Below are positions 46,690 through 55,296 of a stretch of 64,000 nucleotides of DNA, piece by piece. Source of the DNA: Microbacterium hominis. GTDB taxonomy: Bacteria; Actinomycetota; Actinomycetes; Actinomycetales; Microbacteriaceae. Both the position numbers and the translations under genes were made by a program. Location: NCBI RefSeq assembly GCF_013282805.1, contig NZ_CP054038.1:992001-1056000 (forward strand), read 5' to 3'. Position 1 is the stretch's first letter. Every line of letters starts with the position of its first letter. The notes beneath the pieces were generated by a model. It worked only from the letters and a program-made list of their open reading frames with translations. It was not told where the DNA came from and ran no database searches.

Positions 46690-47937
46690 TCAGTGCGGGG
46701 CGAGCGCATCCGCCTTCTCGCGCAGCACGCGCTGCTGCGCGGCGTTGCCGGTGAGGCTCGCGGCGGTGAGCAGTTCGGCGCGGGCCTCCTCGCGTCGCCC
46801 GAGCTGCGCGAGGAGCTCGCCGCGCACGCTCGGCACGAGGTGGCTGCCGCGCAGGGCGCCGGACTCCTCGAGGGCGTCGACGATCGGCAGCGCATCGGCG
46901 GGGCCGGAGGCCATCGACACCGCCGCGGCGCGGTTGAGCTCCACGACCGGACTCGGGGCGATCCGCCCGAGCACCTCGTAGAGCACGACGATGCGGGGCC
47001 AGTCGGTCTCCGCGACACTCGGCGCCACCGCGTGGCACTGCGCGATCGCCGCCTGCAGCGCATAGGGGCCGCGCCCCGACCCGCGCGTGGACGCGGCGGC
47101 ATCCGCGCGCCGGAGCAGGTCGATCGCCCGCGCGATCTGCCCGCGGTCCCACCGGCTGCGGTCCTGGTCGGCCAGCAGCACCGGTGCACCCGAGCGGGAT
47201 TCGCGGGCCGCGAATCGCGAGCGCTGGAACTCCATGAGCGCCACCAGCGCGAGCGGCTCCGGCTCGCGGGGGAGGAGGGCCGCCACGATCCTGCCGAGTC
47301 GCAGCGCCTCGTCGGCGAGATCGGGGCGCACCCAGCGGTCGCCGGAGGTGGCCGCATAGCCCTCCGTGAAGACGAGGTACACCACGCCGAGCACGGCGGA
47401 CAGGCGCGGCATCCACTCACCCGGGTCGGGGGTCTCGAAGGGCACGCGGGCGGCGGCGAGCGACTTCTTGGCCCGCGTGATGCGCGCCTGCACCGTCGGC
47501 ACGGTGGTCAGCAGCATGCGCGCGATCTCCTCCGTCGACAGGCCCGCGACCACGCGCAGCGTGAGGGCGACCTGCGACTCGCGTGAGAGCACCGGATGGC
47601 ATGCCGTGAAGACGAGCCGCAGCACGTCGTCGTCGATCGGCGCCCACTCCTGCTCGGTCGCCTCGTCGAGCGTGTGCGCGATCGCCGCGTAGCGCTCGTC
47701 GAGCCGTTCGCGCCGTCGCCAGGTGTCGATGGCGCGGCGCTTGGCCACCGCGGTCAGCCACGCGCCGGGATTGTCCGGGATGCCGTCGCGCGGCCACGCG
47801 GTGAGTGCTTCGAGCACCGCATCCTGCGCGACATCCTCGGCGAGGCCGAGGTCGCCGGTCATCTTGGCCACGGACGCCGTGATCCGCAGGCCCTCGATGC
47901 GCCAGACGGCCTCGACCGTGCGCCGGGTGTCGTCCAT
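46690..47937 (-). CDS. ECF sigma factor, ECF42-type, with C-terminal TPR-like domain
   Basis: 415 aa. Sigma region 2 (TGDLGLAEDVAQDAVLEALTAWP) and region 4 (LSTEEIARMLLTTVPTVQARITRAKK, centre MLLTTVPTVQARI) occupy about 1-175; a 240-residue helical extension follows, containing the DUF6596/TPR-like part (VLGVVYLVFTEGYAA). This long form matches ECF42, whose genes sit next to a DGPF-motif protein as here. The extension is thought to replace an anti-sigma factor. It is transcribed after the DGPF gene with a 13-nt gap. Confidence 0.9.
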   Translation of the reverse strand: MDDTRRTVEAVWRIEGLRITASVAKMTGDLGLAEDVAQDAVLEALTAWPRDGIPDNPGAWLTAVAKRRAIDTWRRRERLDERYAAIAHTLDEATEQEWAPIDDDVLRLVFTACHPVLSRESQVALTLRVVAGLSTEEIARMLLTTVPTVQARITRAKKSLAAARVPFETPDPGEWMPRLSAVLGVVYLVFTEGYAATSGDRWVRPDLADEALRLGRIVAALLPREPEPLALVALMEFQRSRFAARESRSGAPVLLADQDRSRWDRGQIARAIDLLRRADAAASTRGSGRGPYALQAAIAQCHAVAPSVAETDWPRIVVLYEVLGRIAPSPVVELNRAAAVSMASGPADALPIVDALEESGALRGSHLVPSVRGELLAQLGRREEARAELLTAASLTGNAAQQRVLREKADALAPH

Positions 47938-47950
47938 GCCGGTGCGGGGA

Positions 47951-48370
47951 TCAGGCGCCGGCGGGCTCGCCGCGCCACTCCTTCTCCTTCTGGATGTACT
48001 CGTTGTCGGCGTAGTCGGCGAAGTCGCTCTCGTCGGTGACGCGGCGCACCTCCAGCTTGCTGCCCGGGCCGAGCGGGCACCGCTTGGCCCACTCCAGCGC
48101 CTCCTCGGCGGTGTTGGTCTGGATGATCCAGAACCCGTTGAACAGCTCGTGCACCTCGCCGTAGGGGCCGTCGCTCACGATCGGCGTCTCGCCGGCGAAA
48201 TCGATCACGTAGCCCGGCTCGGGCGCCAGGCCGTCGCCGGCGACCATGACGCCCGCCGTGATCATCGCCTCGTTGTACTTTCCCATCGCGTTGATGACGG
48301 CCTCGAAGTCCATCTCCTCGTAGCTCTGCACGGCTTCGGCGGTGGCTCGCATGATCAGCATGTGCTTCAT
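47951..48370 (-). CDS. YCII/DGPF-domain protein
   Basis: 139 aa. MKHMLIMRATAEA starts the YCII-like fold; the DGPF motif appears as VSDGPYGEVHELFNGFWII, and EEALEWAKRCPLGPGSKLEVR ends the domain. These proteins always accompany ECF42 sigma factors, but their biochemical role is unknown. It has an AGGGAGA RBS, and an ECF42-like promoter lies 50-75 nt upstream. Confidence 0.88.
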   Translation of the reverse strand: MKHMLIMRATAEAVQSYEEMDFEAVINAMGKYNEAMITAGVMVAGDGLAPEPGYVIDFAGETPIVSDGPYGEVHELFNGFWIIQTNTAEEALEWAKRCPLGPGSKLEVRRVTDESDFADYADNEYIQKEKEWRGEPAGA

Positions 48371-48420
48371 CGTCGTTCTCCCTGTTCGGCGGGGCTCTGT
48401 CGTCCCCTCTCACTATCGCG

Positions 48421-48446
48421 TCGAACGGCCGCGCGCGGAATCGACA
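48421..48446 (-). promoter_or_regulatory. ECF42-type promoter candidate
   Basis: On the minus strand TGTCGA (48446-48441) is followed after 17 nt by CGA (48423-48421), 50 nt before the DGPF start. This agrees with the TGTCGA/CGA promoter described for an ECF42 factor in Streptomyces, implying that the sigma factor drives its own operon. Confidence 0.5.
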
Positions 48447-48493
48447 TCGCCCGCGAACTTCTCTGCGCAGCATCCACTCGCGCCCCTGTCGCC

Positions 48494-48579
48494 CGATCCG
48501 GAAACCGGATCGCACAGCGCGTTCCGGACGAATCCGGCCGTTCGCTCCGGTAAACGCGCGGGTGTCCGGTTTCCGGATC
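48494..48579. repeat. Intergenic hairpin element, copy B
   Basis: An 86-bp element with outer arms CGATCCGGAAACCGGA/TCCGGTTTCCGGATC, homologous to copy A at 14883-14969. Inner stem sequence differs between copies but remains largely pairable. It lies between the divergent DGPF and PadR genes, as copy A lies between divergent genes. Confidence 0.75.
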
Positions 48580-48679
48580 TGCGGCGCGGCCGACGGGATG
48601 CCGCACCCGGCGAGCGGCGCGCCCGAGCCTGGCAACGCGGTGTGAGTTCGCCCAGATCCCTCGCATTCCGGCTCGCTCA

Positions 48680-48701
48680 GCGATATATCGGTAGGTATCG
48701 C
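48680..48701. promoter_or_regulatory. Likely PadR operator
   Basis: Inverted repeat GCGATA-N10-TATCGC, 37 nt before the padR start; the left side contains GATATATC. Such AT-rich dyads are typical PadR-type autoregulatory sites and stand out in this GC-rich DNA. Confidence 0.6.
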
Positions 48702-48738
48702 CCGACGATGGGCGCAGCATCCGATCGAGGAGGTCGCC

Positions 48739-49380
48739 ATGAACGACTCGTACACGAACGACGGCAGCGAGCAGCAGGGGCCGCGACGCGGCCCGGGTGG
48801 TCCCGGCTGGGGCGGCGGCGGCCTGTGGGACGCGCTCGACCAGCTGCGCGAAGGGTTCGAGAAGAACTTCGGCGGCGCGGGGTCGGGCTTCGGGCAGGGC
48901 TTCGGGCACGGACCCGGATTCGGCGGTCCGGGCTTCGGCTCGCGCATGGGGCGCGGCGACGTGCGGGCGGCGGTGCTCGCGCTGCTGCTCGAGGGGCCGA
49001 TGCACGGGTACCAGATCATCCGCGAGATCGAGGAGCGCAGCGGCGGCGTCTGGAAGCCGAGCCCCGGCTCGGTGTATCCGACGCTGCAGATGCTGTCCGA
49101 CGAGGGCCTGATCTCCGCCGAGGAGTCCGGAGGCAAGAAGGTCTACTCGCTCACCGAGGCCGGTCGCGCAGAGGCCGAATCGGCGCACGGCGCCGCCCCC
49201 TGGGAATCGAGCGGGATGAAGGATGCCGCGCGCGCCGCCGCACTGCCCAAGGCCGGGGCGAAGCTGGCCCAGGCGACGGCGACCGTCGGGCGCACCGGGT
49301 CGCGCGAGCAGGTCGAGGAAGCGGTGGCCGTGCTCGACGAGGCGCGCCGCAAGATGTACGCGATCCTCGCCCAGGAGTGA
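48739..49380 (+). CDS. PadR family transcriptional regulator with Gly-rich N-terminus
   Basis: 213 aa. The first 75 residues are a Gly/Phe-rich disordered segment; the PadR winged helix follows (RGDVRAAVLALLLEGPMHGYQIIREIEER, centre GPMHGYQIIREI; then GSVYPTLQMLSDEGLI). A C-terminal helix (EQVEEAVAVLDEARRKMYAILAQE) probably dimerises. RBS GAGGAGGT precedes ATG 48739. The target gene is not obvious; it may control itself and the downstream ABC1 kinase gene. Confidence 0.9.
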   Translation: MNDSYTNDGSEQQGPRRGPGGPGWGGGGLWDALDQLREGFEKNFGGAGSGFGQGFGHGPGFGGPGFGSRMGRGDVRAAVLALLLEGPMHGYQIIREIEERSGGVWKPSPGSVYPTLQMLSDEGLISAEESGGKKVYSLTEAGRAEAESAHGAAPWESSGMKDAARAAALPKAGAKLAQATATVGRTGSREQVEEAVAVLDEARRKMYAILAQE

Positions 49381-49423
49381 CCGCCGCCCCACCGTCGCGA
49401 CTCCGGGTCGGCATGATGGACGC

Positions 49424-51103
49424 ATGACGACCGTCGCCGGCGAGCATCGCGCGCGCTACCGCCGCATCATGCTGTTCGCATGGCGGTACATGGTGCAGGC
49501 CTGGTGGTTCGAACTCGTGCTGCCCCGCATCGGCCTCGGCGATGCCGCCGCGCGGGGCCGCGCCAAGCGCCTGCAGCGCATCGCCCGCAGCTTCCACGGC
49601 CTCGCCGTGGATCTCGGCGGCCTCATGATCAAGGTCGGGCAGTTCCTCTCCTCACGGCTGGACGTGCTGCCGCCCGAGATCACGAGGGAGCTCGAGGGTC
49701 TGCAGGACGAAGTGCCCGCGGTGCCGTTCGATCAGATCCGCACCCTCGCAGAGGCGGAACTGGGGATGCCGCTGGCCCGGGCCTACGCGTCGTTCGAGCC
49801 GGTGCCGGTGGCGGCGGCATCCCTCGGCCAGGCCCACCGGGCGCAGCTGACCGAGGCCGAGGCGGCCGACACCGGGTTCGCCGCGGTCGTCGTCAAGGTG
49901 CAGCGGCCGGGCATCGAGGAGATCGTCACGGTCGACCTCACCGCGCTGCGGAGGGTCGCCCGCTGGCTCGACCGTGTGCGCATCGTGCGCGAGCACGTCG
50001 ACCTGCCGGCGCTCATCGAGGAGTTCGCCGAGACCAGCCGCGAGGAGATCGACTACCGGCACGAGGCGCGCAACGCCGAGCGATTCCGCGCGAACTTCGC
50101 GGGCGATCCCCGCGTGGGCGCGCCCGAGGTGGCGTGGGAGCGCTCGACCGACCGCGTGCTCACCCTCGAGGACGTCACCGCCGTCAAGATCAACGACGTC
50201 GAGGGGCTCCGTGCGGCCGGCATCGATCCGTCGCAGGTGGCGGCGGAGTTCGCGGCGGTCATGTTCGATCAGCTGTTCGTGGACGGCTACTTCCACGCGG
50301 ACCCGCACCCGGGCAACATCTTCGTCACGCCGGGTTCGTTCGGCGACCGCGCGTGGCGCTTCACCTTCGTCGACTTCGGGATGATGGGCGAGGTGCCCGA
50401 CCGCCTGCGGGCGGGGCTGCGGCGCGTGATCATCGCGGTCGCGTCCCGCAACGGCAAACAGCTGGTGGAGAGCATCCGCGACGTCGGCGCGCTGCTTCCC
50501 TCGGCCGACACCGCCGAGCTGGAGCGGGTGATGACCGCGCTGTTCGACCGGTTCGGGGGCATGGGCTTCGCCGAGCTGCAGCGGGTGGACGAGCGGGAGT
50601 TCCGCGAGTTCGCCCGCGAGTTCGGCGACACCATGCGGGCGATGCCGTTCCAGCTTCCCGAGAACTTCCTGCTCATCGTGCGGGCGATCTCGCTGACGTC
50701 GGGCATGTGCAGCTCGCTGGATGCGGACTTCAACATCTGGGATGCCGTCGAGCCCTACGCCCAGCAGCTGCTGCGCGACGAGGGCGGGCGCACGGTGCGC
50801 GCGTTCGCCAAGGAGGCGGTCGCGGTGGCGGGCGTCGCCGCGCGGCTCCCGCGCCGGCTCGACGACCTCGCGACGCGCTTCGAGGAGGGGCGGGTGGCGG
50901 TCGAGGCGCCGCGGGTGGATGCGCGCCTGCGCCGCCTCGAGCGGCTCGGGCGACGCCTGGTGTCGGCCGTGCTCTTCGCCGGCCTGCTCATCGCCGGTGT
51001 GCTCCTGCGCGCCGACGACATGGCGTGGGGCACGGCCCTGATGATCATCTCGGCCGGGCCGGGACTGCACGCGGTGCTGGCAGGGCTCGGCCGCGCGCGC
51101 TGA
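49424..51103 (+). CDS. ABC1/UbiB family kinase-like protein
   Basis: 559 aa. GQFLSSRLDVLPPEITRELEGLQDEVP (KxGQ-like signature), Ala-rich nucleotide loop AAASLGQAHRA, VVVKVQRPGIEE, FHADPHPGNIF and FVDFGMMG are the ABC1 motifs, and two C-terminal membrane helices (about 510-550) anchor it. Relatives support quinone biosynthesis; in a menaquinone user the role is uncertain. ATG 49424 is 44 nt after padR. Confidence 0.9.
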   Translation: MTTVAGEHRARYRRIMLFAWRYMVQAWWFELVLPRIGLGDAAARGRAKRLQRIARSFHGLAVDLGGLMIKVGQFLSSRLDVLPPEITRELEGLQDEVPAVPFDQIRTLAEAELGMPLARAYASFEPVPVAAASLGQAHRAQLTEAEAADTGFAAVVVKVQRPGIEEIVTVDLTALRRVARWLDRVRIVREHVDLPALIEEFAETSREEIDYRHEARNAERFRANFAGDPRVGAPEVAWERSTDRVLTLEDVTAVKINDVEGLRAAGIDPSQVAAEFAAVMFDQLFVDGYFHADPHPGNIFVTPGSFGDRAWRFTFVDFGMMGEVPDRLRAGLRRVIIAVASRNGKQLVESIRDVGALLPSADTAELERVMTALFDRFGGMGFAELQRVDEREFREFAREFGDTMRAMPFQLPENFLLIVRAISLTSGMCSSLDADFNIWDAVEPYAQQLLRDEGGRTVRAFAKEAVAVAGVAARLPRRLDDLATRFEEGRVAVEAPRVDARLRRLERLGRRLVSAVLFAGLLIAGVLLRADDMAWGTALMIISAGPGLHAVLAGLGRAR

Positions 51104-51363
51104 GACACGACGATGCGCTGCGCGAACGGCTGATCATCGCCGCCGCCGACACGATCGCCCGCGACGGGGTGGGTGCGCTATCGCTGCGCACGCTCGCCGC
51201 CGGCGAGGGAACGCCGACGTCTGCGATCTACTCGCTGTTCGGCGGCAAGGACGGGCTGCTCGAGGCGGTGTACCGCGACAGCTTCCGCCGCGTCGGCGAG
51301 GCGACGCGCGGTTCAGCGCGCCGCGCCGACGCGCGGTTCAGCGCGCCGCGCCGACGTCGGTGA
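51100..51363 (+). pseudogene. Truncated tetR gene
   Basis: The frame reads RHDDALRERLIIAAADTI, ARDGVGALSLRTLAAGEG and TPTSAIYSLFGGKDGLLEAV, a textbook TetR DNA-binding domain, but after about 70 residues it runs into the 25-bp duplication and ends in an Arg-rich tail (stop 51361-51363); the ligand domain is missing. The only plausible start overlapping the ABC1 stop is CTG (51100, CTGA), suggesting a lost ATG/GTG. The 3' end overlaps the stop of the convergent BTAD regulator gene. Confidence 0.7.
51303..51352. repeat. 25-bp tandem duplication at the BTAD regulator 3' end
   Basis: Two identical units (51303-51327, 51328-51352). The right unit includes the regulator stop codon (antisense TCA 51338-51340). 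Same unit length and same placement over a minus-strand stop codon as the duplication at 10714-10763, with unrelated sequence. Confidence 0.9.
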
Positions 51364-53053
51364 GGGTGCGCAGCGCCCGGCCGAGAAGTTCATCCATGCC
51401 GTGGGTCGCCGCGTCGGCCACCGCCTGGCGGGCGGCGCGGTCGGCGCGCTCGAGGTCGCCCGCGGCGAGCGCCACGCGTGCCTGGGTCGCGAGGATCTCG
51501 ATCGCGACCCACACGTAGGTGTCGTTCTTGCGCCGGAACTGCGCCATCGCCCGGTCGAGCCAGTCGAGGGCGCGGTCGTGGTCGCCTTCGACCTCGTACG
51601 TCTCGGCCAGCGCCTTCGCCGAGATCGACTCCCAGCACGGGTCGCCGATCTGGCAGGCCATCGCGAAGGTGCCCGACAGCTGCTCCCGCACCTGGTCGGG
51701 GTCGTCACCGCGTGCGAGGCGCACGTGCGCCCGCCAGGCCTCCGGCCACGGGACGAACGCGGTCCAGTGCACGGCGGCCAGCTCGCACGAGCGCCGCCCC
51801 CATTCCTCCGCAGCGTCGTAGTCACCGCGCAGGTACTGCGTACGCGCGCCGACGCCGAGGATCCACGCCTCCCGCGCCGGCGCCTGCGCGGCCTGCGCCA
51901 GCGCGACGGCCTCGTGAAAGCGTGCGGATGCCTCCTCGAGACTCCCTTCGTCATTGAGGTTCATGCCCTCGAAGCCGGCCAGACGCGCCGTCAGCTCGGG
52001 GTCGTCGTGGTGCAGCGCCCGCGCGGCGCGGAGGCTCGAGACGGCGCTCGCACGGCGCCCGGCGAGCAGGTCGAGGTAGGCGAGCTCGGCGAGGGCCGTC
52101 GCTTCCGTCGCCCGGTCGCCCGCGCGGTGGGACTGGTCCGCCGCGCGCCGGAGCACCACGGCGCCCTCGTCGTCGTAGCCCCGCACCGAGTGCACCAGTG
52201 CCGTGCCCAGCTCCGTGAGGCAGCGGCCCTCGAGCGCGGCGTCTCCGGTGCTCTCCGCCGCCTCGGCGGCCGCGCGCAGGCTCTCGATGCCGGCGTCCGC
52301 CGCGCCCGCCGAGACCGCCGCGAGCCCGGCCCGCTGCAGCGAGATCGCGGTCGCGCGCGCCGGAATCCCGAGCGCGGGACGGGTCGCGGGTGCGCGGGCG
52401 GCATCGCGGATCGCGCGCGAGGGGGCGGCGCCGGTCTCCGCGAGGAAGAGGGCCTCCGACGCCCTGACCTGCTGCAGCGCGGCATCCCTCTCCCCGGCAG
52501 TGGCGAGGGCTTTGACGAGCACGACGTGGGCGCCTTCGTTGAGCGGTGTGCGGGCGACCATCGCGCGTCCGAGGTCGGCGGCGGCGTCGAAGCGGCGCGC
52601 CGAGATCGACTGCAGTGCGGCCTGTCGCAGCGCCTCGGACACCTCGCCGTCGATGCGGCTGCGCTCGACGAGCAGCCAGGACTCGAATCCGGGCGAGCCG
52701 CGCACCTCGACCCCGTCGAGGAAGCCCCCGAGCGGGATGCCGCGCGCGACGGTGTCGGGCGAGATGTGCCGCGCATCGATCCAGGCGTCGTCGAGCCCCA
52801 GGATCACGGGGTTGCCACTGACCGCCTGGGGTTCGCCGAGGCTCCGCCGCAGCTCCGCGAGCGTCCAGCGGAGGGCTGCCTGCGGATCGTCGGCCTCGGC
52901 GAACAGCTCCTCGACGAGCACCTGGCGCGGCACGGCATCGGCCGATCGCGCGAGGCGGCCCAGCAGCGCCCACGACTTGTGCCCGCGCGGACCCGCGACC
53001 CGCTTCCCGTCGCGGTCGGCGCCGGGGCGGCCGATCAGCTGGATCCGCAGCAC
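51338..53053 (-). CDS. BTAD/SARP-like transcriptional regulator with TPR repeats
   Basis: 571 aa. An OmpR-like winged helix (about 1-95: RIQLIGRPGAD, HKSWALLGRLARSADAVPRQVLVEELF with centre LGRLARSAD) is followed by a bacterial transcriptional activator domain (about 100-225) and a long TPR-like helical repeat region (about 235-571). There is no NB-ARC ATPase, unlike AfsR. GTG 53053 is 6 nt after TACCGT, a leaderless layout. The target is unknown; the small upstream gene on the same strand is a candidate partner. Confidence 0.82.
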   Translation of the reverse strand: MLRIQLIGRPGADRDGKRVAGPRGHKSWALLGRLARSADAVPRQVLVEELFAEADDPQAALRWTLAELRRSLGEPQAVSGNPVILGLDDAWIDARHISPDTVARGIPLGGFLDGVEVRGSPGFESWLLVERSRIDGEVSEALRQAALQSISARRFDAAADLGRAMVARTPLNEGAHVVLVKALATAGERDAALQQVRASEALFLAETGAAPSRAIRDAARAPATRPALGIPARATAISLQRAGLAAVSAGAADAGIESLRAAAEAAESTGDAALEGRCLTELGTALVHSVRGYDDEGAVVLRRAADQSHRAGDRATEATALAELAYLDLLAGRRASAVSSLRAARALHHDDPELTARLAGFEGMNLNDEGSLEEASARFHEAVALAQAAQAPAREAWILGVGARTQYLRGDYDAAEEWGRRSCELAAVHWTAFVPWPEAWRAHVRLARGDDPDQVREQLSGTFAMACQIGDPCWESISAKALAETYEVEGDHDRALDWLDRAMAQFRRKNDTYVWVAIEILATQARVALAAGDLERADRAARQAVADAATHGMDELLGRALRTLTDVGAAR

Positions 53054-53124
53054 GGCCTCACGGTATCGGGGTCGGCCGCCGGGACGGTAGTGCGGCGCGC
53101 ACGTCGGCGGACTGCGCAGAGACC

Positions 53125-53406
53125 TCAGGCGGCAAGGCGGTAGAGCTCGCTGACCCGCCGCATCGAGGTCTCCATGCTCCGGTCGGCGTGCATCTGGCGC
53201 AGGATCGCGCCGTGCACGAGGCCGAACGCGCGCAGCCGCGTGACCTCGTTCGCCGTCCAGTCGACGAGGGCGTCGGCAGCAGCCGGTGCGTCGTCGTGCG
53301 CCTCGACGGCGAGGAATTCGAGTTCGCCGCGGTGCGCGGCGGTGCCGTGCTCAGCGACGGCATAGGCCAGGTCTTCGAGGACGACGGCCAGGTCGATGGT
53401 GCTCAT
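53125..53406 (-). CDS. Small hypothetical protein upstream of the BTAD regulator
   Basis: 93 aa, helical and acidic in the first half (MSTIDLAVVLEDLAYAVAEHG), with a basic C-terminus (HADRSMETSMRRVSELYRLAA). RBS GAAGGGC precedes ATG 53406. Same direction as the regulator with a 71-nt gap. No family recognised. Confidence 0.6.
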   Translation of the reverse strand: MSTIDLAVVLEDLAYAVAEHGTAAHRGELEFLAVEAHDDAPAAADALVDWTANEVTRLRAFGLVHGAILRQMHADRSMETSMRRVSELYRLAA

Positions 53407-53578
53407 GATGTGCCCTTCGGTGGGTCTCGGACTGTGTGAAGCCAGCATCCGAGCCCGCCGTGTGACGGGGCGTGTGACCGTGCAGATTCTCCGTGGGGCG
53501 CTCGTCACACGGCGTCCGGGAGTGCGGCGGAGCGACCGATCCCGACGGCTGCCGGACGGCGAGGGGCAGCGCTTGCGG

Positions 53579-53878
53579 CTACCGGTGGTCGCGGGACGCC
53601 TCGTGGCGCAGGCCGGTGTCGATCACGATGCGGTTGCCGGTGATCACGCCCGGGCCGTCTCCGGGGGTGGGGGCGGGTGCCGGGAGGATCTGCTCGGCGT
53701 CCCAGACATCGCGCGCGTGTGCGCCGGACGGGTGGAAGACCTCGTCGACGCCCATCACAGCTCCCGATGAGACACGCGGTCGCCGGCCATGCCGCCGCGC
53801 GTCGATCATGTGCCACACGAAGTACACGGGCAGCGCGCACAGGAGCGTGATGATGCCCCACCCGATGGTCTGTCCCAT
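53579..53878 (-). CDS. Small membrane-anchored hypothetical protein
   Basis: 99 aa. One membrane helix at residues about 5-24 (GWGIITLLCALPVYFVWHMID), a basic stop-transfer segment (ARRHGRRPR) and a soluble C-terminal domain with HPSGAHARDVWDAEQILPAPAPTPGDGPG (centre DVWDAEQILPAP). It lies downstream of the desaturase gene after a strong hairpin. Function unknown. 172 bp before it (53407-53578) contain nothing I recognise. Confidence 0.6.
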   Translation of the reverse strand: MGQTIGWGIITLLCALPVYFVWHMIDARRHGRRPRVSSGAVMGVDEVFHPSGAHARDVWDAEQILPAPAPTPGDGPGVITGNRIVIDTGLRHEASRDHR

Positions 53879-53895
53879 GTCCACGGACCGAGCAT

Positions 53896-53943
53896 ACGCC
53901 GACCGCGTGGATGCCTCCTTCGAGGCATCCACGCGGTCGGCGT
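53896..53943 (-). terminator. Very strong terminator-type hairpin (22-bp stem, CTTC loop)
   Basis: Arms 53896-53917 and 53922-53943 are perfectly complementary around CTTC. It begins 15 nt past the desaturase stop in the direction of transcription and contains GGATGCC/GGCATCC in the stem. Confidence 0.8.
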
Positions 53944-53958
53944 TCCGCGCGGCGGCGG

Positions 53959-55248
53959 TCAGGCGCGGCGGTACTCCGCGGTCACGGGGCAGTCGAACGG
54001 ATCGCGCGCGGCGAGGCCGACGCGGTTCAGGTACTGGATCACGATGGCGTACGACCGCCAGAGCGAGGTCTCCGCGTAGGGCACGTCCAGATGACGGCAC
54101 TGGTCGCGCACGATCTCGCGGGCCTTCGCGAGGTGGGGGCGCGCCATGCTCGGGAACAGGTGGTGCTCGATCTGGTAGTTGAGGCCGCCCATGAGCCACG
54201 TCGCCCACCAGCCGCCGCGGACGTTCCGCGAGGTGCGCACCTGCTTGCTGAAGAAGTCGAGCTTCGCGTCGGGCGCGATGACCGGCATCCCCTTGTGGTT
54301 CGGTGCGAACGAGGCGCCCATGTACACGCCGAACACCGCGACCTGCACGCCGAAGAACGCGAAGGCCATGCCGATCGGGAGGAAGACGAACACCGGCGCG
54401 ACGAAGATCGCGAAGCGCGCGGCGAGCAGACCGAGCTCGATCCAGCGGCCCTTCACCGGCTCCCGGCTGAAGAGGTGGCGGAAGGCGAGCGCGTGGAGGT
54501 TGAGGCCCTCGAGGGTCAGCAGGGGGAAGAACAGCCACCCCTGGCGCTTCGTGATCAGGCGACGCAGGCCCCGCGCGGAGGCGGCGTCGGTGTCGAGGAA
54601 CGAGATCGTGTCGATCTCGATGTCGGGATCCTTGCCGACCCGGTTGGGGTTTCCGTGGTGCCGGGTGTGCTTGTGGGCCCACCAGGAGTAGCTCATGCCG
54701 ACCACGCCGTTGCCGAGCAGTCGTGCGAGGCGGTCGTTGGCGGGGCCGGAGGAGAGGATCTGGCGGTGGGCCGCCTCGTGCGAGAGGAACGCCACCTGGG
54801 TGAAGAGGATGCCGAGGGCGCCGGCCATCAGCAGCTGGAACCAGCTGTCGCCGAGCAGCACGAACCCGGTCACGACGCCTCCGAAGGCGAGGGCGAGGAC
54901 GATGCCGACGATCCCGTAGAACCATGGCGTGCGGCCCATCAGCCCGGTCTCGCGGACGACCTGCGCGACGTCGGTGTACGCGCGGGTGAGGGGCGGGAAC
55001 TCCCGTGTGCCGGAGTAGGTCTGGCGGACGGGTCCGAGCCGAGGCTCGAGGGTGGTGGAGGAGATGGTGCACCCGGTTTCGATCGTGACCGCTGCGGCCG
55101 TGCGGAGCCAAAGGCGGTTGCCGATCGCTGGTGCCAGGCTACGGGGTGCATCATGGCGCGACCGGCATATGACCCTGCGGGCCGCAGTCGCACATCGGTG
55201 CGTCGAGGGGATGGTGCGTCGAGGGGATGGTGCGTCGGTGGCGGACAT
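53959..55248 (-). CDS. Membrane fatty acid desaturase
   Basis: Up to 429 aa. The three His boxes are HEAAHR, HKHTRHHGNP and QIEHHLFP, with four membrane helices; the GLNYQIEHHLFPS box marks the front-end/acyl-lipid desaturase class. It introduces double bases into acyl chains to adjust membrane fluidity, which fits the cold-shock gene just upstream. The start is unclear: family-like sequence begins near LGPVRQTYSGTREFPPL, but no ATG, GTG or TTG lies in frame between there and ATG 55248, whose first 60 codons look atypical and cross a 16-bp tandem repeat. Confidence 0.85.
   Translation of the reverse strand: MSATDAPSPRRTIPSTHRCATAARRVICRSRHDAPRSLAPAIGNRLWLRTAAAVTIETGCTISSTTLEPRLGPVRQTYSGTREFPPLTRAYTDVAQVVRETGLMGRTPWFYGIVGIVLALAFGGVVTGFVLLGDSWFQLLMAGALGILFTQVAFLSHEAAHRQILSSGPANDRLARLLGNGVVGMSYSWWAHKHTRHHGNPNRVGKDPDIEIDTISFLDTDAASARGLRRLITKRQGWLFFPLLTLEGLNLHALAFRHLFSREPVKGRWIELGLLAARFAIFVAPVFVFLPIGMAFAFFGVQVAVFGVYMGASFAPNHKGMPVIAPDAKLDFFSKQVRTSRNVRGGWWATWLMGGLNYQIEHHLFPSMARPHLAKAREIVRDQCRHLDVPYAETSLWRSYAIVIQYLNRVGLAARDPFDCPVTAEYRRA
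55197..55238. repeat. 16-bp tandem repeat before the desaturase
   Basis: Two full units of GGTGCGTCGAGGGGAT (55197-55212, 55213-55228) and a partial third, within the putative N-terminal codons or leader of the desaturase gene. Confidence 0.85.
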
Positions 55249-55296
55249 GCGTCCGCCCGGGCCGACCGTGCAGGTCGACCCGGGCGGATGGCGGGA

